From assembly GCF_016892705.1 (NCBI RefSeq), contig NZ_JAFEMB010000006.1, forward strand, positions 233,170-297,169: a stretch of DNA of 64,000 nt, in the 5' to 3' direction. Origin of the DNA: Microvirga pudoricolor (GTDB taxonomy: Bacteria > Pseudomonadota > Alphaproteobacteria > Rhizobiales > Beijerinckiaceae). The number at the start of each line of letters is the position of its first letter. The first letter of the stretch is position 1. Below, piece by piece: positions 15,451 to 25,332 of this stretch. The translations under genes were made by a program, and so were the position numbers. Under the pieces are notes generated by a model. That model was not told the DNA's origin. It ran no database searches and saw only the letters and a list, made by a program, of their open reading frames with translations.

Positions 15451-16971
15451 ATGCCGGTCAACCACGACGAGGCGCCGGGCCGCCTGAAGCTCGGCCGTCC
15501 GGTCGCGATCATCGATATCGGGTCGAATTCGGTCCGGCTCGTGGTCTATGAGGGTCACGCGCGCTCTCCCGCCGTCCTCTACAACGAGAAGGTCCTGTGC
15601 GGCCTGGGCCGGCAGGTGGCCACCACCGGCAGACTGGACGACGACGCGGTCGACCGGGCCCTGAGGGCGCTGGCCCGGTTCCGGGTGCTGTGCGACACGA
15701 TGGGCGTCGCCGAGGTCTTCGTGCTCGCGACGGCGGCGGCCCGTGACGCCTCGAACGGTCCGGCCTTCCTCAAGGCGGCGGCCAAGGCCTGCGGCCGCAG
15801 GATCGAGCTCCTGTCGGGCGCCAAGGAGGCGGAATTGTCGGCCCTCGGCGTGGTGTCCGGCTTCTTTCGCCCGGACGGCATCGTCGGCGACATGGGCGGC
15901 GGCAGCCTCGAGCTCGTGGAGGTCATGGACCACACGGTCGGAGAAGGCATCACGATGCCGCTGGGCGGCCTTGCCCTGCAGGACGTGAGCGGCGGCTCCA
16001 TCCGCCGCGCGGAACGCATCGTGCGCCAGGCGCTCGAAAAGGCGCCCGAGTACCTGGCCCATCTCCAGGGCCGCACGTTCTACGCGGTGGGCGGAACCTG
16101 GCGCGCCCTCGCCAAGCTGCATCAGGCCGCGCGAGGTTATCCGCTGCACGTGATGCACAACTACATCATCAGCCCCGACGACGGTCTCGACTTCCTGCAT
16201 CTCGTCGAAGAGGCGGACGTCAAGTCGTTGAAGGACATCGAGAGTATTTCCGAGGCCCGCCGTCCGCTCCTGGCCTATGGCGCCATCGTGCTGGAGGAGA
16301 TCATCCGTCTCGGCCAGCCGAAGGAAATCGCCATCTCGGCCTTCGGCGTGCGCGAGGGGCTGCTGTACGATCGGCTGCCCCCGGAAGCCCAGGCGCTCGA
16401 CCCGCTGCTGGCCTCCGCGAACGACCTGAATTTTCTGCGGTCCCGCTCGCCCCGCCACGGCGAGGAACTGTGGGATTGGACCAACGCCTTCGTTCAGAGC
16501 CTGGGTCTGCCCGAGACCGAAACCGAGCACCGCCTGCGCCATGCGGCCTGCCTGCTCGCGGACATCGGCTGGCGCGCCCATCCGGATTATCGCGGCGAGC
16601 AGAGCCTGAACTTCATCGCGTTCGGGTCGTTCTCCGGGCTCGACCATGCCGGCCGCGCCTACCTGGCGCTCGCGGTCTTCTTCCGGCACGAGGGCCTGTC
16701 TCCGGACAAGGTGGGCTCTCGTATCAAGACCCTGGCGGGGCCCAAGCTCATGGAGCGCGCCCGCCTTCTCGCGGCCCTGATGCGGATCGCCTATCCGGTT
16801 TCCGTGGCCATGGAAGGCGTCCTGCCAAAGACGCCGCTTCTCGTGCGCGGCAAGAGCGTCGTCCTTCAGTTACCCAGCGAGATGGCCGATCTGGCCAACG
16901 AGCGCCTCGTGGGCCGCATGAAGGCGCTGGGCAAGCTGCTCAACCTGGAGCCCAAGATCGAGATCGGCTGA
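15451..16971 (+). CDS. ppx: Exopolyphosphatase (Ppx/GppA family)
   Basis: A 506-residue phosphatase that releases orthophosphate from polyphosphate ends or acts on pppGpp. The ASKHA-fold signatures are 'VAIIDIGSNSVRLVVYE' at residues 18-34, 'FVLATAAARDASNG', 'IVGDMGGGSLELVEV' and 'YAVGGTWRALAKL', and the carboxy-terminal half is the HD-like helical domain ('LRHAACLLADIGWRAH'). It lies one base behind ppk, the usual synthesis-breakdown pair. I preferred the ATG at 15451 to a GTG at 15391, which would overlap ppk by 59 bases. Confidence 0.93.
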   Translation: MPVNHDEAPGRLKLGRPVAIIDIGSNSVRLVVYEGHARSPAVLYNEKVLCGLGRQVATTGRLDDDAVDRALRALARFRVLCDTMGVAEVFVLATAAARDASNGPAFLKAAAKACGRRIELLSGAKEAELSALGVVSGFFRPDGIVGDMGGGSLELVEVMDHTVGEGITMPLGGLALQDVSGGSIRRAERIVRQALEKAPEYLAHLQGRTFYAVGGTWRALAKLHQAARGYPLHVMHNYIISPDDGLDFLHLVEEADVKSLKDIESISEARRPLLAYGAIVLEEIIRLGQPKEIAISAFGVREGLLYDRLPPEAQALDPLLASANDLNFLRSRSPRHGEELWDWTNAFVQSLGLPETETEHRLRHAACLLADIGWRAHPDYRGEQSLNFIAFGSFSGLDHAGRAYLALAVFFRHEGLSPDKVGSRIKTLAGPKLMERARLLAALMRIAYPVSVAMEGVLPKTPLLVRGKSVVLQLPSEMADLANERLVGRMKALGKLLNLEPKIEIG

Positions 16972-17021
16972 GCGGCTTCCAAGCCCGGGCGTTCCATCGT
17001 ATGCCCGGACCTGGAGGAGCC

Positions 17022-17564
17022 ATGACCCAGGACATCACCGCCACGTCGAGCCATGTCGTTTACGAGAACCGTTGGATGCGCGTCCGGGAGGACGGCATCC
17101 GCCGCCGCGACGGTTCGACGGGGATCTATGGCGTGGTGGAGAAAGCCGATTTCGCCGTGATCATGCCCGTGGAGGATGGCTTCACTTGGCTGGTGGAGCA
17201 GTATCGGTATCCGGTCGAGGGCCGGTACTGGGAGCTGCCGCAGGGCTCCTGGGAGGGCGCACCCGGCAAGGATCCGCTCGACCTGGCCCGCGCCGAGCTC
17301 TTGGAGGAAACGGGCCTCGCCGCCCGCGAGATGGTTCATGTGGGCCATCTGTTCGAGTGTTACGGCTATTCTACGCAAGGTTACGATATCTTCCTGGCCC
17401 GAGGCCTGGAGCTGGGCGCAGCCCAGCGGGAGGCGTCGGAGCAGGACATGGTCTGCCGCAGGTTCGCCTTGACGGAAGTCGAGGATATGATCCGCAACGG
17501 CACGATCAAGGACGCGACAACGGTCGCGGCTTTCGCGATGCTGAGATTGAAGGGGCTGATCTGA
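17022..17564 (+). CDS. Nudix hydrolase (ADP-ribose pyrophosphatase-like)
   Basis: A 180-residue Nudix-fold protein. The box is recognisable as 'LDLARAELLEETGLAAREM', with the metal-binding EE-x-G core. The arginine and the upstream glutamate of the canonical GX5EX7REUXEEXGU pattern are not at their usual positions. The residues before it ('FTWLVEQYRYPVEGRYWELPQG') match the ADP-ribose/GDP-mannose pyrophosphatase subgroup. The strong GGAGGAG at 17013-17019 supports the ATG at 17022. It lies between ppx and a GNAT gene on the same strand. Confidence 0.85.
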   Translation: MTQDITATSSHVVYENRWMRVREDGIRRRDGSTGIYGVVEKADFAVIMPVEDGFTWLVEQYRYPVEGRYWELPQGSWEGAPGKDPLDLARAELLEETGLAAREMVHVGHLFECYGYSTQGYDIFLARGLELGAAQREASEQDMVCRRFALTEVEDMIRNGTIKDATTVAAFAMLRLKGLI

Positions 17565-17571
17565 ATAGACG

Positions 17572-18072
17572 ATGCACGGTCCGATGCGATTTGAAACCGA
17601 ACGCCTCATCCTGCGTCCGCCACAGACCGCCGATGCGCCATTGCTTTTCGATTTTCTCGGCGATCCCGAGATCATGCGTCACACATACCGGCGCGAATCG
17701 GTCGAGGATTGCCAGCGCTATCTCGTCGCTCATGAGAAGCAGAGAGCCCCGATCGGTTTTGCGCCCTGGACGGTCTTGAACAAGGCGGATGAACGCATCA
17801 TCGGGTTCGGAGGCCTCTACGACGACCCGTTCGACCCCGGCTGGGGCCTGGAGGTCGCCTACTTCTTCGCCAGGGCGGCCTGGGGACAAGGCTTCGCATT
17901 GGAACTGACGCGCTTTTGCCTGGATCATGCCGGGGAGCGCGGCGTGGCCGAACTCTCGGCTTTTGCGCATGCGGACAATGCCGCATCGCGGCGCGTCCTG
18001 GAAAAGGCCGGTTTCGAGGAAAAGAGGTTTCTGCCGGAGATGGAGCGCTACCTGTATCGGTGGGCAGCCTGA
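17572..18072 (+). CDS. GNAT family N-acetyltransferase, RimJ/RimL type
   Basis: A 166-residue acetyltransferase. It opens with the RimJ/RimL-like 'FETERLILRPPQTADAPLLF' and carries 'GLEVAYFFARAAWGQGFALE' (acetyl-CoA binding loop) and 'FAHADNAASRRVLEKAGFEE', the typical carboxy-terminal motif. Relatives acetylate ribosomal protein amino termini or small molecules; the substrate here is unknown. The start could be 17572 or, four codons later, 17584. It lies seven bases behind the Nudix gene and is convergent with rnd. Confidence 0.88.
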   Translation: MHGPMRFETERLILRPPQTADAPLLFDFLGDPEIMRHTYRRESVEDCQRYLVAHEKQRAPIGFAPWTVLNKADERIIGFGGLYDDPFDPGWGLEVAYFFARAAWGQGFALELTRFCLDHAGERGVAELSAFAHADNAASRRVLEKAGFEEKRFLPEMERYLYRWAA

Positions 18073-18143
18073 GGCGCGTCATCGGTTACGAAGCCGCTGA
18101 AACCTGAAGCCCTATCGGGCTGCCGGCCCATGGGACCGCTCGT

Positions 18144-19310
18144 TCAGTCCACCGTCTCGGGCACGGGCCGCACGGCCACGCGGCCGCGATCCAGCACGAG
18201 GCCGAGTTGCCCGCCTTTGAGGGCCAGGGCCTTCTCGCCGAAAAGGGAACGCCGCCAGCCGTGCAGGGAGGGCACGTCGGCATTGTCGTTCTCGGCAATG
18301 GCCTCCAGCTCCTCGACGGTCGCGATGATCTTGGGCGCCACGCGCTCCTGCTCGGCCACGGCCTTGAGGAGAACCTTCAGCAGCTCCACCACCGCGCCGG
18401 TATTGCCCCGGCCACGGGACCGCTCCGGCATGGGCACGCTCGCCGGGTCGCGGGCAAGGCCGCGCTCGACGGCTTCCAGGATGTCCGCGCCCGTCCGGGA
18501 CCGTTCGAAGCCGTTGGGGATCGAGCGCAGGCGCCCGAGAGCCTCGACGCTGCGCGGAGCCGAGACGGCCACGTCGATCACCGCGTCGTCCTTGAGGATG
18601 CGCCCCCGTGGCACGTCCCGGCTCTGCGCCTCGCGTTCGCGCCAGGAGGCGACCTCCATCAGAACGGCGATCTCGCGGGATTTGCGCAAGCGTCCGGACA
18701 GCCGCTTCCAGGCATTGTCGGGGTCGGCCTTGTAGGTTTCGGGAGAGGTCAGGACCGCCATCTCCTCGCCGAGCCATTCCAGGCGGCCATTGCCCTGAAG
18801 CTGTGCCATCAGCGCCTCATAGACCTTCACGAGGTGCGTGACGTCGGAGAGGGCGTAGGTGAGCTGGGCATCCGAGAGCGGCCTGCGCGACCAGTCCGTG
18901 AACCGTGAGGACTTGTCGACCTTAGCCTTGGCGAGGTCGTTGACGAGCTGTTCGTACGAGACCGAGTCGCCATAGCCGCAGACCATGGCGGCCACCTGCG
19001 TATCGAAGAGCGGAGCGGGCACGATGCCGCCCAGGTTCCAGATGATTTCGAGGTCCTGCCGGGCGGAGTGAAAGACCTTGATGGTTCCGGGATCCGCCAT
19101 CAGCGCCATGAAGGGCTCCAGGCTCAACTCCTCGGCCAGAGGATCGATCAGGTAGGAATCGGCCGGGTCCGGGCCCGCCATCTGGATCAGGCAGAGCTTC
19201 GGGTAATAGGTCGTCTCGCGCAGGAATTCCGTATCGACGGTAACGAACGGCTGGGAGGCGAGGCGGGCGCAAGCCTGGGCGAGGCCCTCGGTCGTGGTGA
19301 TCAAATCCAT
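18144..19310 (-). CDS. rnd: Ribonuclease D
   Basis: A 388-residue 3'-5' exoribonuclease that trims tRNA and other structured RNA 3' ends. The DEDDy exonuclease motifs are complete: Exo I '[18 protein letters not shown]', Exo II '[17 protein letters not shown]' and Exo III '[16 protein letters not shown]'. An HRDC domain follows ('[20 protein letters not shown]' onward), and length is normal. The ATG at 19310 gives the family start [14 protein letters not shown]; the frame stays open upstream to 19421 without homology. Confidence 0.94.
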   Translation of the reverse strand: MDLITTTEGLAQACARLASQPFVTVDTEFLRETTYYPKLCLIQMAGPDPADSYLIDPLAEELSLEPFMALMADPGTIKVFHSARQDLEIIWNLGGIVPAPLFDTQVAAMVCGYGDSVSYEQLVNDLAKAKVDKSSRFTDWSRRPLSDAQLTYALSDVTHLVKVYEALMAQLQGNGRLEWLGEEMAVLTSPETYKADPDNAWKRLSGRLRKSREIAVLMEVASWREREAQSRDVPRGRILKDDAVIDVAVSAPRSVEALGRLRSIPNGFERSRTGADILEAVERGLARDPASVPMPERSRGRGNTGAVVELLKVLLKAVAEQERVAPKIIATVEELEAIAENDNADVPSLHGWRRSLFGEKALALKGGQLGLVLDRGRVAVRPVPETVD

Positions 19311-19362
19311 GCTAGGGGTTTTAGAGCATTTACCGACAAGGTGGGAACCGGTCGCAGCCGGG

Positions 19363-19395
19363 AAAATGCGGCATCCAAAGGATTTTCCGCATTTT
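19363..19395 (-). terminator. Terminator-like hairpin between the WYL-like gene and rnd
   Basis: AAAATGCGG (19363-19371) pairs with CCGCATTTT (19387-19395), and an inner ATCC-AAA-GGAT extends the stem. It sits about 30 bases past the stop of the minus-strand gene ending at 19425. The surrounding AGAGCATTTACCGAC segment resembles a dispersed Rhizobiales repeat, so it may be a repeat fragment rather than a dedicated terminator. Confidence 0.45.
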
Positions 19396-19424
19396 TGAAC
19401 GCCACGGAACCGATGCGGCACGTA

Positions 19425-19820
19425 TCAGGCGGCGTTTCGGGCCTGCTGGTCTCGCGCCGCCTTGGCGGCGAGCTTGCGGCGTTCCTTGGCCTGCTGCTCG
19501 GCCCGCTTGATGAGCCAATCGACGATGTTGCGGTCGATCACACGCCCGGTCTCGGCGTCGATGATCCGCTCGATCCGGTCGCCCCGGAAGCCGCGATAGC
19601 CGTCATCGGCCATGTCGATGCCGCCCAGAAGGGTCTTGCCGGGGCCGACCTTCAGCTCCCGAACGATGATCCAGCGCCGGCTCGGGTTGCCGGACTGATC
19701 GATATAGTGAAGCTCCAGCGCCCCCTCCATCGGATAGACGCGCCAATGGCCCTCGATCCTCTCCTCGACGGGAGCGTTCGTGGCCCGCTTCATGAGGTTG
19801 GTGGCAGTGTTCATTTCCAT
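19425..19820 (-). CDS. WYL-domain-like protein
   Basis: A 131-residue protein. The central part resembles the WYL fold: 'GALELHYIDQSGNPSRRWII' is a WYL-like opening strand pair, and 'GYRGFRGDRIERIIDAETGR' matches the closing 'R.FR.DRI' signature. A basic helical tail ('KRAEQQAKERRKLAAKAARD') follows. WYL domains usually sense ligands or nucleic acid and are fused to a helix-turn-helix, which is missing here. I chose ATG 19820; a TTG at 19871 is less likely. The assignment is from pattern only. Confidence 0.55.
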   Translation of the reverse strand: MEMNTATNLMKRATNAPVEERIEGHWRVYPMEGALELHYIDQSGNPSRRWIIVRELKVGPGKTLLGGIDMADDGYRGFRGDRIERIIDAETGRVIDRNIVDWLIKRAEQQAKERRKLAAKAARDQQARNAA

Positions 19821-19922
19821 AGGAAGAATATGGGAGTTCTGCCTTTGTTCCGCAAGGGAATTGGGCTCCAAACGAACGGAATTTTCCTTTGTTTCAGCGG
19901 ATTTTAAGCCCTAACGCCGCCA

Positions 19923-20666
19923 TCAGGTCGCTGTCTGCATTCGCAGGGTCGCCGCAGCGCCTCCGGCGGCCAAATCAGCCAAATCGGCTATGAAGGACCG
20001 GATGGCGGATGCGACCTCGCCCGGCTTGGCTTCCAGGAGCATGTGGGGGCCGTCGAGGCTTACGATCCGGCAATCCGGACGGGCCTTCCGGAAGACCCGG
20101 GTCTGCCAGGGCCACACGATCCGGTCCTTTCGACCGTGGACGACCAGCATTGGCACCGGCAAGCGCGTCAGCAGGTCCCTGACGTCCACCGCCAGCGCGA
20201 GCCTGATCCGGTGCTTCAGGAGAGGCTCGGGCGCCTGCCGGAGCGACTCGGCGAGCTTGTCCCGCAGGCTCAGCGTTTCGTCCTTCCCCTTCATGGCCCA
20301 TGAGATCAGCCGCATGGGCAGGTGCCGGAACGGGACCGCGAGCAGGGCGCGGACCAGCGCTCTTGGGGCGTGAAGCCTGGCGAAGGTCGACAGAAACACC
20401 GTTCCGACCACCACGTCGGGCCGGCGCTCCGCGATCATGGCCACGAGCGGTCCGCTGAAGGATTCGCCGACGAGCAGAACCGGGCGGTCGGGCAGGGTGG
20501 ACGCATAGGCCTCGGCCAAGGTCCGGTAATCGTGGTCCAGGGCGTTCGGGAGCGGGACCGCGCGGACGGCGAAATGGGGCTCGAGCGCGCCGACCAAGCC
20601 TCTCCGGAGGCTCGGCTGGCCGTCAAGGCCGGGGAAAATCAGGATTTCTGGCGCGGGGAGCAGCAT
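19923..20666 (-). CDS. Alpha/beta fold hydrolase
   Basis: A 247-residue alpha/beta hydrolase. The oxyanion region 'EILIFPGLDGQPSLRRG' is followed by the nucleophile elbow 'LLVGESFSGPLVAMIAE' (G-x-S-x-S/G, Ser in GESFSG). The acid strand is 'VPMLVVHGRKDRIVWPW' and the catalytic histidine lies in 'VSLDGPHMLLEAKP'. No lid domain of note is seen. The substrate is unknown; esterase or lipase-like activity is plausible. The ATG at 20666 gives a compact start (MLLPAPEILIFPG). It is divergent from aspS. Confidence 0.85.
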   Translation of the reverse strand: MLLPAPEILIFPGLDGQPSLRRGLVGALEPHFAVRAVPLPNALDHDYRTLAEAYASTLPDRPVLLVGESFSGPLVAMIAERRPDVVVGTVFLSTFARLHAPRALVRALLAVPFRHLPMRLISWAMKGKDETLSLRDKLAESLRQAPEPLLKHRIRLALAVDVRDLLTRLPVPMLVVHGRKDRIVWPWQTRVFRKARPDCRIVSLDGPHMLLEAKPGEVASAIRSFIADLADLAAGGAAATLRMQTAT

Positions 20667-20815
20667 CGTCCGACGGTCTGGGTCACGGTTCCGGCTAAGT
20701 AAACCGTATTGCGCCCGTGCGTTCCAGCGGAATTCAGTCGCAGCGCCTTGACTTCGCCCGGCTCGCATGAATGGTGCGCGAAACACATTCACCCAGGCAT
20801 TTCAGGCTTCTTTTC

Positions 20816-22645
20816 ATGTCCGCCCCGTCCCAGACCCTGCATCGCTACCGTTCCCACACCTGCGGCGCGCTCCGTGAGAGCGATGTCGGGGGCGTGACCC
20901 GCCTGTCCGGCTGGTGCCACCGGATCCGCGACCATGGCGGCGTGCTGTTCATCGACCTGCGCGACCATTACGGCATGACGCAATGCGTGGTGGACCCGGA
21001 TTCGCCGGCTTTCAAGCTCGCCGAGACCGCCCGGTCGGAGTGGGTGATCCGGATCGACGGCAAGGTGCGCAAGCGCCCCGCCGGCACCGAGAACGCCGAG
21101 CTGCCCACCGGCACGGTGGAGGTCTACATCACCGACATGGAAGTCCTGGGGCCCGCGGACGAGCTGCCGATGCCGGTCTTCGGCGACCAGGACTACCCGG
21201 AAGAGACCCGCCTCAAGTACCGCTACCTGGACCTGCGCCGGGAGAAGCTGCACGCCAACATCATGAAGCGCGGCGCGATCGTCGACTCGCTGCGCACCCG
21301 CATGAAGCAGACCGGCTTCTTCGAGTTCACGACCCCGATCCTGACGGCCTCGTCGCCGGAGGGCGCCCGCGACTTCCTGGTGCCGTCCCGCATCCATCCC
21401 GGCCAGTTCTACGCCCTGCCGCAGGCCCCGCAGCAGTTCAAGCAGCTGATCATGATCTCCGGCTTCGACCGGTACTTCCAGATCGCCCCCTGCTTCCGGG
21501 ACGAGGACCCCCGCGCCGATCGCCTGCCGGGCGAGTTCTACCAGCTCGACGTGGAGATGAGCTTCGTCACCCAGGAGGACGTGTTCCAGGCTATGGAGCC
21601 GGTGATCCGCGACACCTTCAAGGAATTCGCGGACGGCAAGCCCGTGACGGACGTGTTCCCGCGCATCCCGTATTTCGAGTCGATGCTGAAATATGGCTCC
21701 GACAAGCCCGACCTGCGCAACCCGCTCGTGATCGCCGACGTGTCCGAGGTGTTCGAGCGCGAGGACGTGACCTTCAACGCGTTCAAGAACGTGGTGAAGG
21801 GCGGCGGCGTCGTGCGCGCCATTCCTGCGACCGGCGCAGCCTCCCAGCCGCGCTCCTTCTTCGACAAGTTGAACGAATGGGCCCGCTCGGAAGGAGCCCC
21901 CGGCCTCGGCTACATCGTGTTCGAGGACGAGGGCGGAACGATCACGGGCAAGGGCCCCATCGCCAAGTTCATCCCGGAGGCCGCGCAGGCGGTGATCCGC
22001 GAGAAGGCCGGCATCAAGGCGGGCGACGCGGTGTTCTTCTCGGCCGGCAACGAAGACAAGGCGGCGTCTCTCGCCGGCAAGGCGCGCGTTCGCATTGGCG
22101 ATGAGTTGGCCTTAAGCGACAAGGACCAGTTCGCCTTCTGCTGGATCGTGGACTTCCCGCAATACGAATGGAACGAGGACGAGAAGAAGATCGACTTCTC
22201 CCACAACCCGTTCTCCATGGGCAACATGGACCATGACGCGTTCATGGCGCTGGACCCGTCGGACAAGGACACGATCCTGAAGATGACGGCCTTCCAGTAC
22301 GACATGGTCTGCAACGGCTACGAGATGGCCTCGGGCTCGATCCGCAACCACCGCCCCGACCGGATGGTGAAGGCGTTCGAGATCGCCGGATACGGCGAGC
22401 AGGAGGTCATGGACCGCTTCGGCGGCATGTACCGGGCGTTCCAGTACGGCGCTCCGCCCCACGGCGGCATGGCGGCGGGCGTGGACCGCATCGTCATGCT
22501 GCTCTGCGGCGCCCAGAACCTGCGCGAGATTACGATCTTCCCGATGAACCAGAGGGCCGAAGACCTGCTGCTCGGCGCCCCCTCCGAGGCGACCGCGAAG
22601 CAACTGCGCGAGCTTCACATCCGGACGAACCTGCCGGAGAAATGA
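20816..22645 (+). CDS. aspS: Aspartyl-tRNA synthetase
   Basis: A 609-residue bacterial-type class IIb synthetase charging tRNA-Asp. It has the OB-fold anticodon domain ('[20 protein letters not shown]'), motif 2 in '[20 protein letters not shown]', the GAD insertion domain around residues 290-420, and motif 3 '[16 protein letters not shown]'. In alphaproteobacteria this enzyme is often non-discriminating and paired with GatCAB; that cannot be settled here. The ATG at 20816 gives the normal start. Its stop overlaps the glycosyltransferase start (ATGA), an unusual partner. Confidence 0.97.
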   Translation: MSAPSQTLHRYRSHTCGALRESDVGGVTRLSGWCHRIRDHGGVLFIDLRDHYGMTQCVVDPDSPAFKLAETARSEWVIRIDGKVRKRPAGTENAELPTGTVEVYITDMEVLGPADELPMPVFGDQDYPEETRLKYRYLDLRREKLHANIMKRGAIVDSLRTRMKQTGFFEFTTPILTASSPEGARDFLVPSRIHPGQFYALPQAPQQFKQLIMISGFDRYFQIAPCFRDEDPRADRLPGEFYQLDVEMSFVTQEDVFQAMEPVIRDTFKEFADGKPVTDVFPRIPYFESMLKYGSDKPDLRNPLVIADVSEVFEREDVTFNAFKNVVKGGGVVRAIPATGAASQPRSFFDKLNEWARSEGAPGLGYIVFEDEGGTITGKGPIAKFIPEAAQAVIREKAGIKAGDAVFFSAGNEDKAASLAGKARVRIGDELALSDKDQFAFCWIVDFPQYEWNEDEKKIDFSHNPFSMGNMDHDAFMALDPSDKDTILKMTAFQYDMVCNGYEMASGSIRNHRPDRMVKAFEIAGYGEQEVMDRFGGMYRAFQYGAPPHGGMAAGVDRIVMLLCGAQNLREITIFPMNQRAEDLLLGAPSEATAKQLRELHIRTNLPEK

Positions 22646-23526
22646 GCGGCGCGTCCGTCACCGCCATCGTCGTGGCCTTCGACAGCGCCCACGCGCTGCC
22701 GGAGTGTCTGGCCGCGCTGCGGCGCGAGGGCGTGAGCGCGATCGTGGTCGACAACGCCTCGACGGACGACACCACGCGAATCGCCGAGGGGCAGGGCGCG
22801 GCGGTCATCCGCAACCCCCGCAACGAAGGCTACGGCCGGGCCAACAATATCGGCGCGCGGGCGGCCTCGACCGAGTTCGTCCTGATCGTCAACCCCGACT
22901 GCACGATGGGGGAGGGCGCGGTGGCGGCGCTGGTCGATGCGGCGCGGCTTTATCCCGATGCGGGCCTGTTCGCGCCCCAGATCGTCGAGCCCTCGGGACG
23001 CGTATTCTTCCAGCCCCGCTCGCTCCTCTCACCCTACCTGCACAACCCGTCCGGCCGTCTCGTCATTCCGGACGGGGATGCTTGCGTACCGTTCCTGTCG
23101 GGAGCGTGCTTTCTGGTGCGCCGCGACCTTTTTGCGAGGATCGGCGGCTTCGACGAAAACATCTTCCTGTTCTACGAGGACGACGACCTCTGCCGCCGGG
23201 TGGCGGATTCCGGGTCGGCCCTCGTCTACGTGCCGGGGGCCACCGTCCGGCACGGGCGCGGCCGGTCGAGCGAGCCGAAGCCGGGGCGGGTGTTCAAAGC
23301 CCGCTGGCATCAGGCCTGGTCACGGGCCTATGTGAGCCGCAAATACGGGCTGCCGAAACCGGCGCCGGGCATGTTCGCCGTCAACGCGTTCAAGACGGTG
23401 CTGGCGAGCCTGACCCTCCGGCGCTCTCTGGTGGAGCGCTATGGCGGATCGGCCGCCGGCGCGCTCGCCTTCCTGCGCGGGCGCTCGGCGCTGGCCACCG
23501 AGCGTCTCGAAGGAGAGGCCGCATGA
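22642..23526 (+). CDS. Glycosyltransferase family 2 protein
   Basis: A 294-residue GT-A enzyme. It shows the nucleotide-sugar fold '[20 protein letters not shown]', '[17 protein letters not shown]', '[15 protein letters not shown]', '[11 protein letters not shown]' with the metal-site region, and '[16 protein letters not shown]', the acceptor-side motif of rhamnosyltransferase-like GT2 proteins. No membrane helix is present, so it probably works at the cytosolic face on a lipid-linked glycan. It is coupled to aspS by ATGA at its start and to the acyltransferase by ATGA at its end. Confidence 0.9.
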   Translation: MSGASVTAIVVAFDSAHALPECLAALRREGVSAIVVDNASTDDTTRIAEGQGAAVIRNPRNEGYGRANNIGARAASTEFVLIVNPDCTMGEGAVAALVDAARLYPDAGLFAPQIVEPSGRVFFQPRSLLSPYLHNPSGRLVIPDGDACVPFLSGACFLVRRDLFARIGGFDENIFLFYEDDDLCRRVADSGSALVYVPGATVRHGRGRSSEPKPGRVFKARWHQAWSRAYVSRKYGLPKPAPGMFAVNAFKTVLASLTLRRSLVERYGGSAAGALAFLRGRSALATERLEGEAA

Positions 23527-24605
23527 CGAAGGAATTGTCCGGCCCCACCGTCGCGGAGGCCATGGCCCAGGACGCCAACAATTTCACCCTGGTGCGCCTC
23601 GGGCTGGCGCTCGCCGTGGTCCTGTCCCATGCCTTCAGCGTCACCAGCGGATCGCTGATCGACGAGCCCCTAACGGCATCGACCGGGTTCACCCTCGGCG
23701 AGCATGCCGTGAACGGGTTCTTCGCCATCTCGGGCTTCCTCGTCACCATGAGCTTCGACCGGCGCGGCTGGCGCGATTATGTGATCGCCCGGACCCTGCG
23801 CATCGCGCCGGGGCTCATCGTGGCGGTGCTGGCGGTCGGTCTCGTGCTCGGACCGTTGATGAGTCGTCTGCCCTTGGGCGAATATCTCGCGAGCGCGGAG
23901 TTGTGGCGCTTCATCACGGCCACGCTCACAACCTTCAAGAGCAACACGGTCTTGCCCGGGGTCTTCGAGGCCAATCCGTTCCGCTTCCCCATGGGAACGG
24001 TCTGGACCCTCAAATACGAGGTCTTGTGCTACGCGGGCGTGCTCGTGGCGGGGTTGGCCGGGCTGCTGCGATGGCGGATGGCGGGTCTGGTCCTCGTGGC
24101 GGCGTTGGCCCTCGGCCTGCTCGGCCTCGATGCCCTCAATCCCGAGCCGCCCAAGGGCATCGAAACGGCCCTGCGTCTGCCCCTGATCTTCGCCTGCGGA
24201 GCCGCGCTCTACCTCTGGCGGGACAGCGTGCGCCTGTCGCTGTTCGCAGCTTTCTTGGCCGTGATGGGGGCGATGTTCCTGAAGGAGACGTTTCTCTACA
24301 AGACGGCCCTGTTCATGGCGTCGTCCTATGCGATCCTGTGGCTGTGCCTCGTGCCGGTGCGGTACGCCGTCGAGCCGGGGGCCGACCTGTCCTATGGGAC
24401 CTATCTCTACGGCTGGCCGGTGCAGCAGGCTCTGCATGCGCTGTTCCCGACCGCCGCCGCCCTGACGCTGCTGGCGCCCTCGCTGGCGATCACCTTGGGC
24501 GTGGCGGCGCTGTCCTGGTTCGGGATCGAGAAGCCGGCGCTTCGCCTCAAGGCGAGGGCGCTCGGCCTGCGCACCCTCAAGACGATCGAGCCCGCAGGGC
24601 CCTGA
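23523..24605 (+). CDS. Acyltransferase 3 family membrane protein
   Basis: A 360-residue polytopic membrane protein with about ten hydrophobic helices. The acyltransferase-3 (OafA/NodX/YrhL) hallmarks are '[14 protein letters not shown]' with the conserved histidine in the first helix, '[20 protein letters not shown]', '[17 protein letters not shown]', '[17 protein letters not shown]' and '[17 protein letters not shown]'. Such enzymes O-acetylate or succinylate surface sugars across the inner membrane. Its 3' end overlaps the opposing acetyltransferase gene by 29 bases. Confidence 0.92.
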   Translation: MTKELSGPTVAEAMAQDANNFTLVRLGLALAVVLSHAFSVTSGSLIDEPLTASTGFTLGEHAVNGFFAISGFLVTMSFDRRGWRDYVIARTLRIAPGLIVAVLAVGLVLGPLMSRLPLGEYLASAELWRFITATLTTFKSNTVLPGVFEANPFRFPMGTVWTLKYEVLCYAGVLVAGLAGLLRWRMAGLVLVAALALGLLGLDALNPEPPKGIETALRLPLIFACGAALYLWRDSVRLSLFAAFLAVMGAMFLKETFLYKTALFMASSYAILWLCLVPVRYAVEPGADLSYGTYLYGWPVQQALHALFPTAAALTLLAPSLAITLGVAALSWFGIEKPALRLKARALGLRTLKTIEPAGP

Positions 24606-25197
24606 CGGCCTCGATCAGCTCTCCGGTCCGGCCGCTCTGCAGGAGCGGGATCAGCCCGGCCACCTGCTCCGGCGAGAGGTCCCACCAGGCCGTCTCCAGA
24701 AGCGCCGCCACGGTAGCGTCGTCGAAGCGATGGCGGATCACCCGCGCGGGGTTGCCGCCCACGATGGCGTAGGGCGGAACGTCTTTCGTCACCAGCGCGC
24801 CCGCCGCCACGACGGCGCCATGGCCGATGGTGACCCCCGACAGGATTATCGCTCCCGATCCGAGCCAGACGTCGCTGCCGATGGTCACGTCGCCCCGTGA
24901 CGTATGGTAATCCTGCGTCTCAGGCGCGGTCGGCCACAGGCCGCGCAGGGCTGAGAACGGGTAGGTCGTGACCCAATCGGTGCGGTGGTTGCCGCCGAGC
25001 AGGATCTCGACCTTGTCGGCGATGGAGCAGTAGCGCCCGATGGTGAGCATCCGCCCGGCCTCCGGAAACCGCACCTTGGGACGTCCATAGCTGAAGGCGC
25101 CGATGTCGTAGCCGTACCGGCCCACCAGCTTTTCCAGGTGCAACCGCGTCTCGTTGTGCGGGTTGCGCCAGTTCTTGAGGCGATGGCGCAGGCTCAT
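24577..25197 (-). CDS. CatB-related O-acetyltransferase (hexapeptide repeat)
   Basis: A 206-residue left-handed beta-helix acetyltransferase of the xenobiotic/VatD-CatB type. Signatures are '[20 protein letters not shown]' with the catalytic histidine, '[20 protein letters not shown]', and hexapeptide repeats through '[20 protein letters not shown]' to '[16 protein letters not shown]'. Given the neighbouring glycosyltransferase and acyltransferase, acetylation of a sugar is more likely than antibiotic modification; this is inference. The ATG at 25197 has GGGAG upstream. The antisense frame is open far beyond this start, into maeB, but is not coding. Confidence 0.92.
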   Translation of the reverse strand: MSLRHRLKNWRNPHNETRLHLEKLVGRYGYDIGAFSYGRPKVRFPEAGRMLTIGRYCSIADKVEILLGGNHRTDWVTTYPFSALRGLWPTAPETQDYHTSRGDVTIGSDVWLGSGAIILSGVTIGHGAVVAAGALVTKDVPPYAIVGGNPARVIRHRFDDATVAALLETAWWDLSPEQVAGLIPLLQSGRTGELIEAVRALRARSS

Positions 25198-25332
25198 GGG
25201 GCAAACTCCCGCAGGGGAAGGGGCTTTCCGGGATAGGAGCCGTGCGGATTGAAGCGTTGACGGCGGGCCCTTCCGGCGCGCAAAAGGGCGCTCGACAGAA
25301 CAACGGCCGCGGGCAACAGGGGAGCGTCGGGG

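Noticed and set aside
24577..25197. Chloramphenicol or streptogramin resistance gene (CatB/Vat type)
   Set aside because: The fold is the same, but the neighbourhood of sugar-modifying genes makes resistance unlikely.
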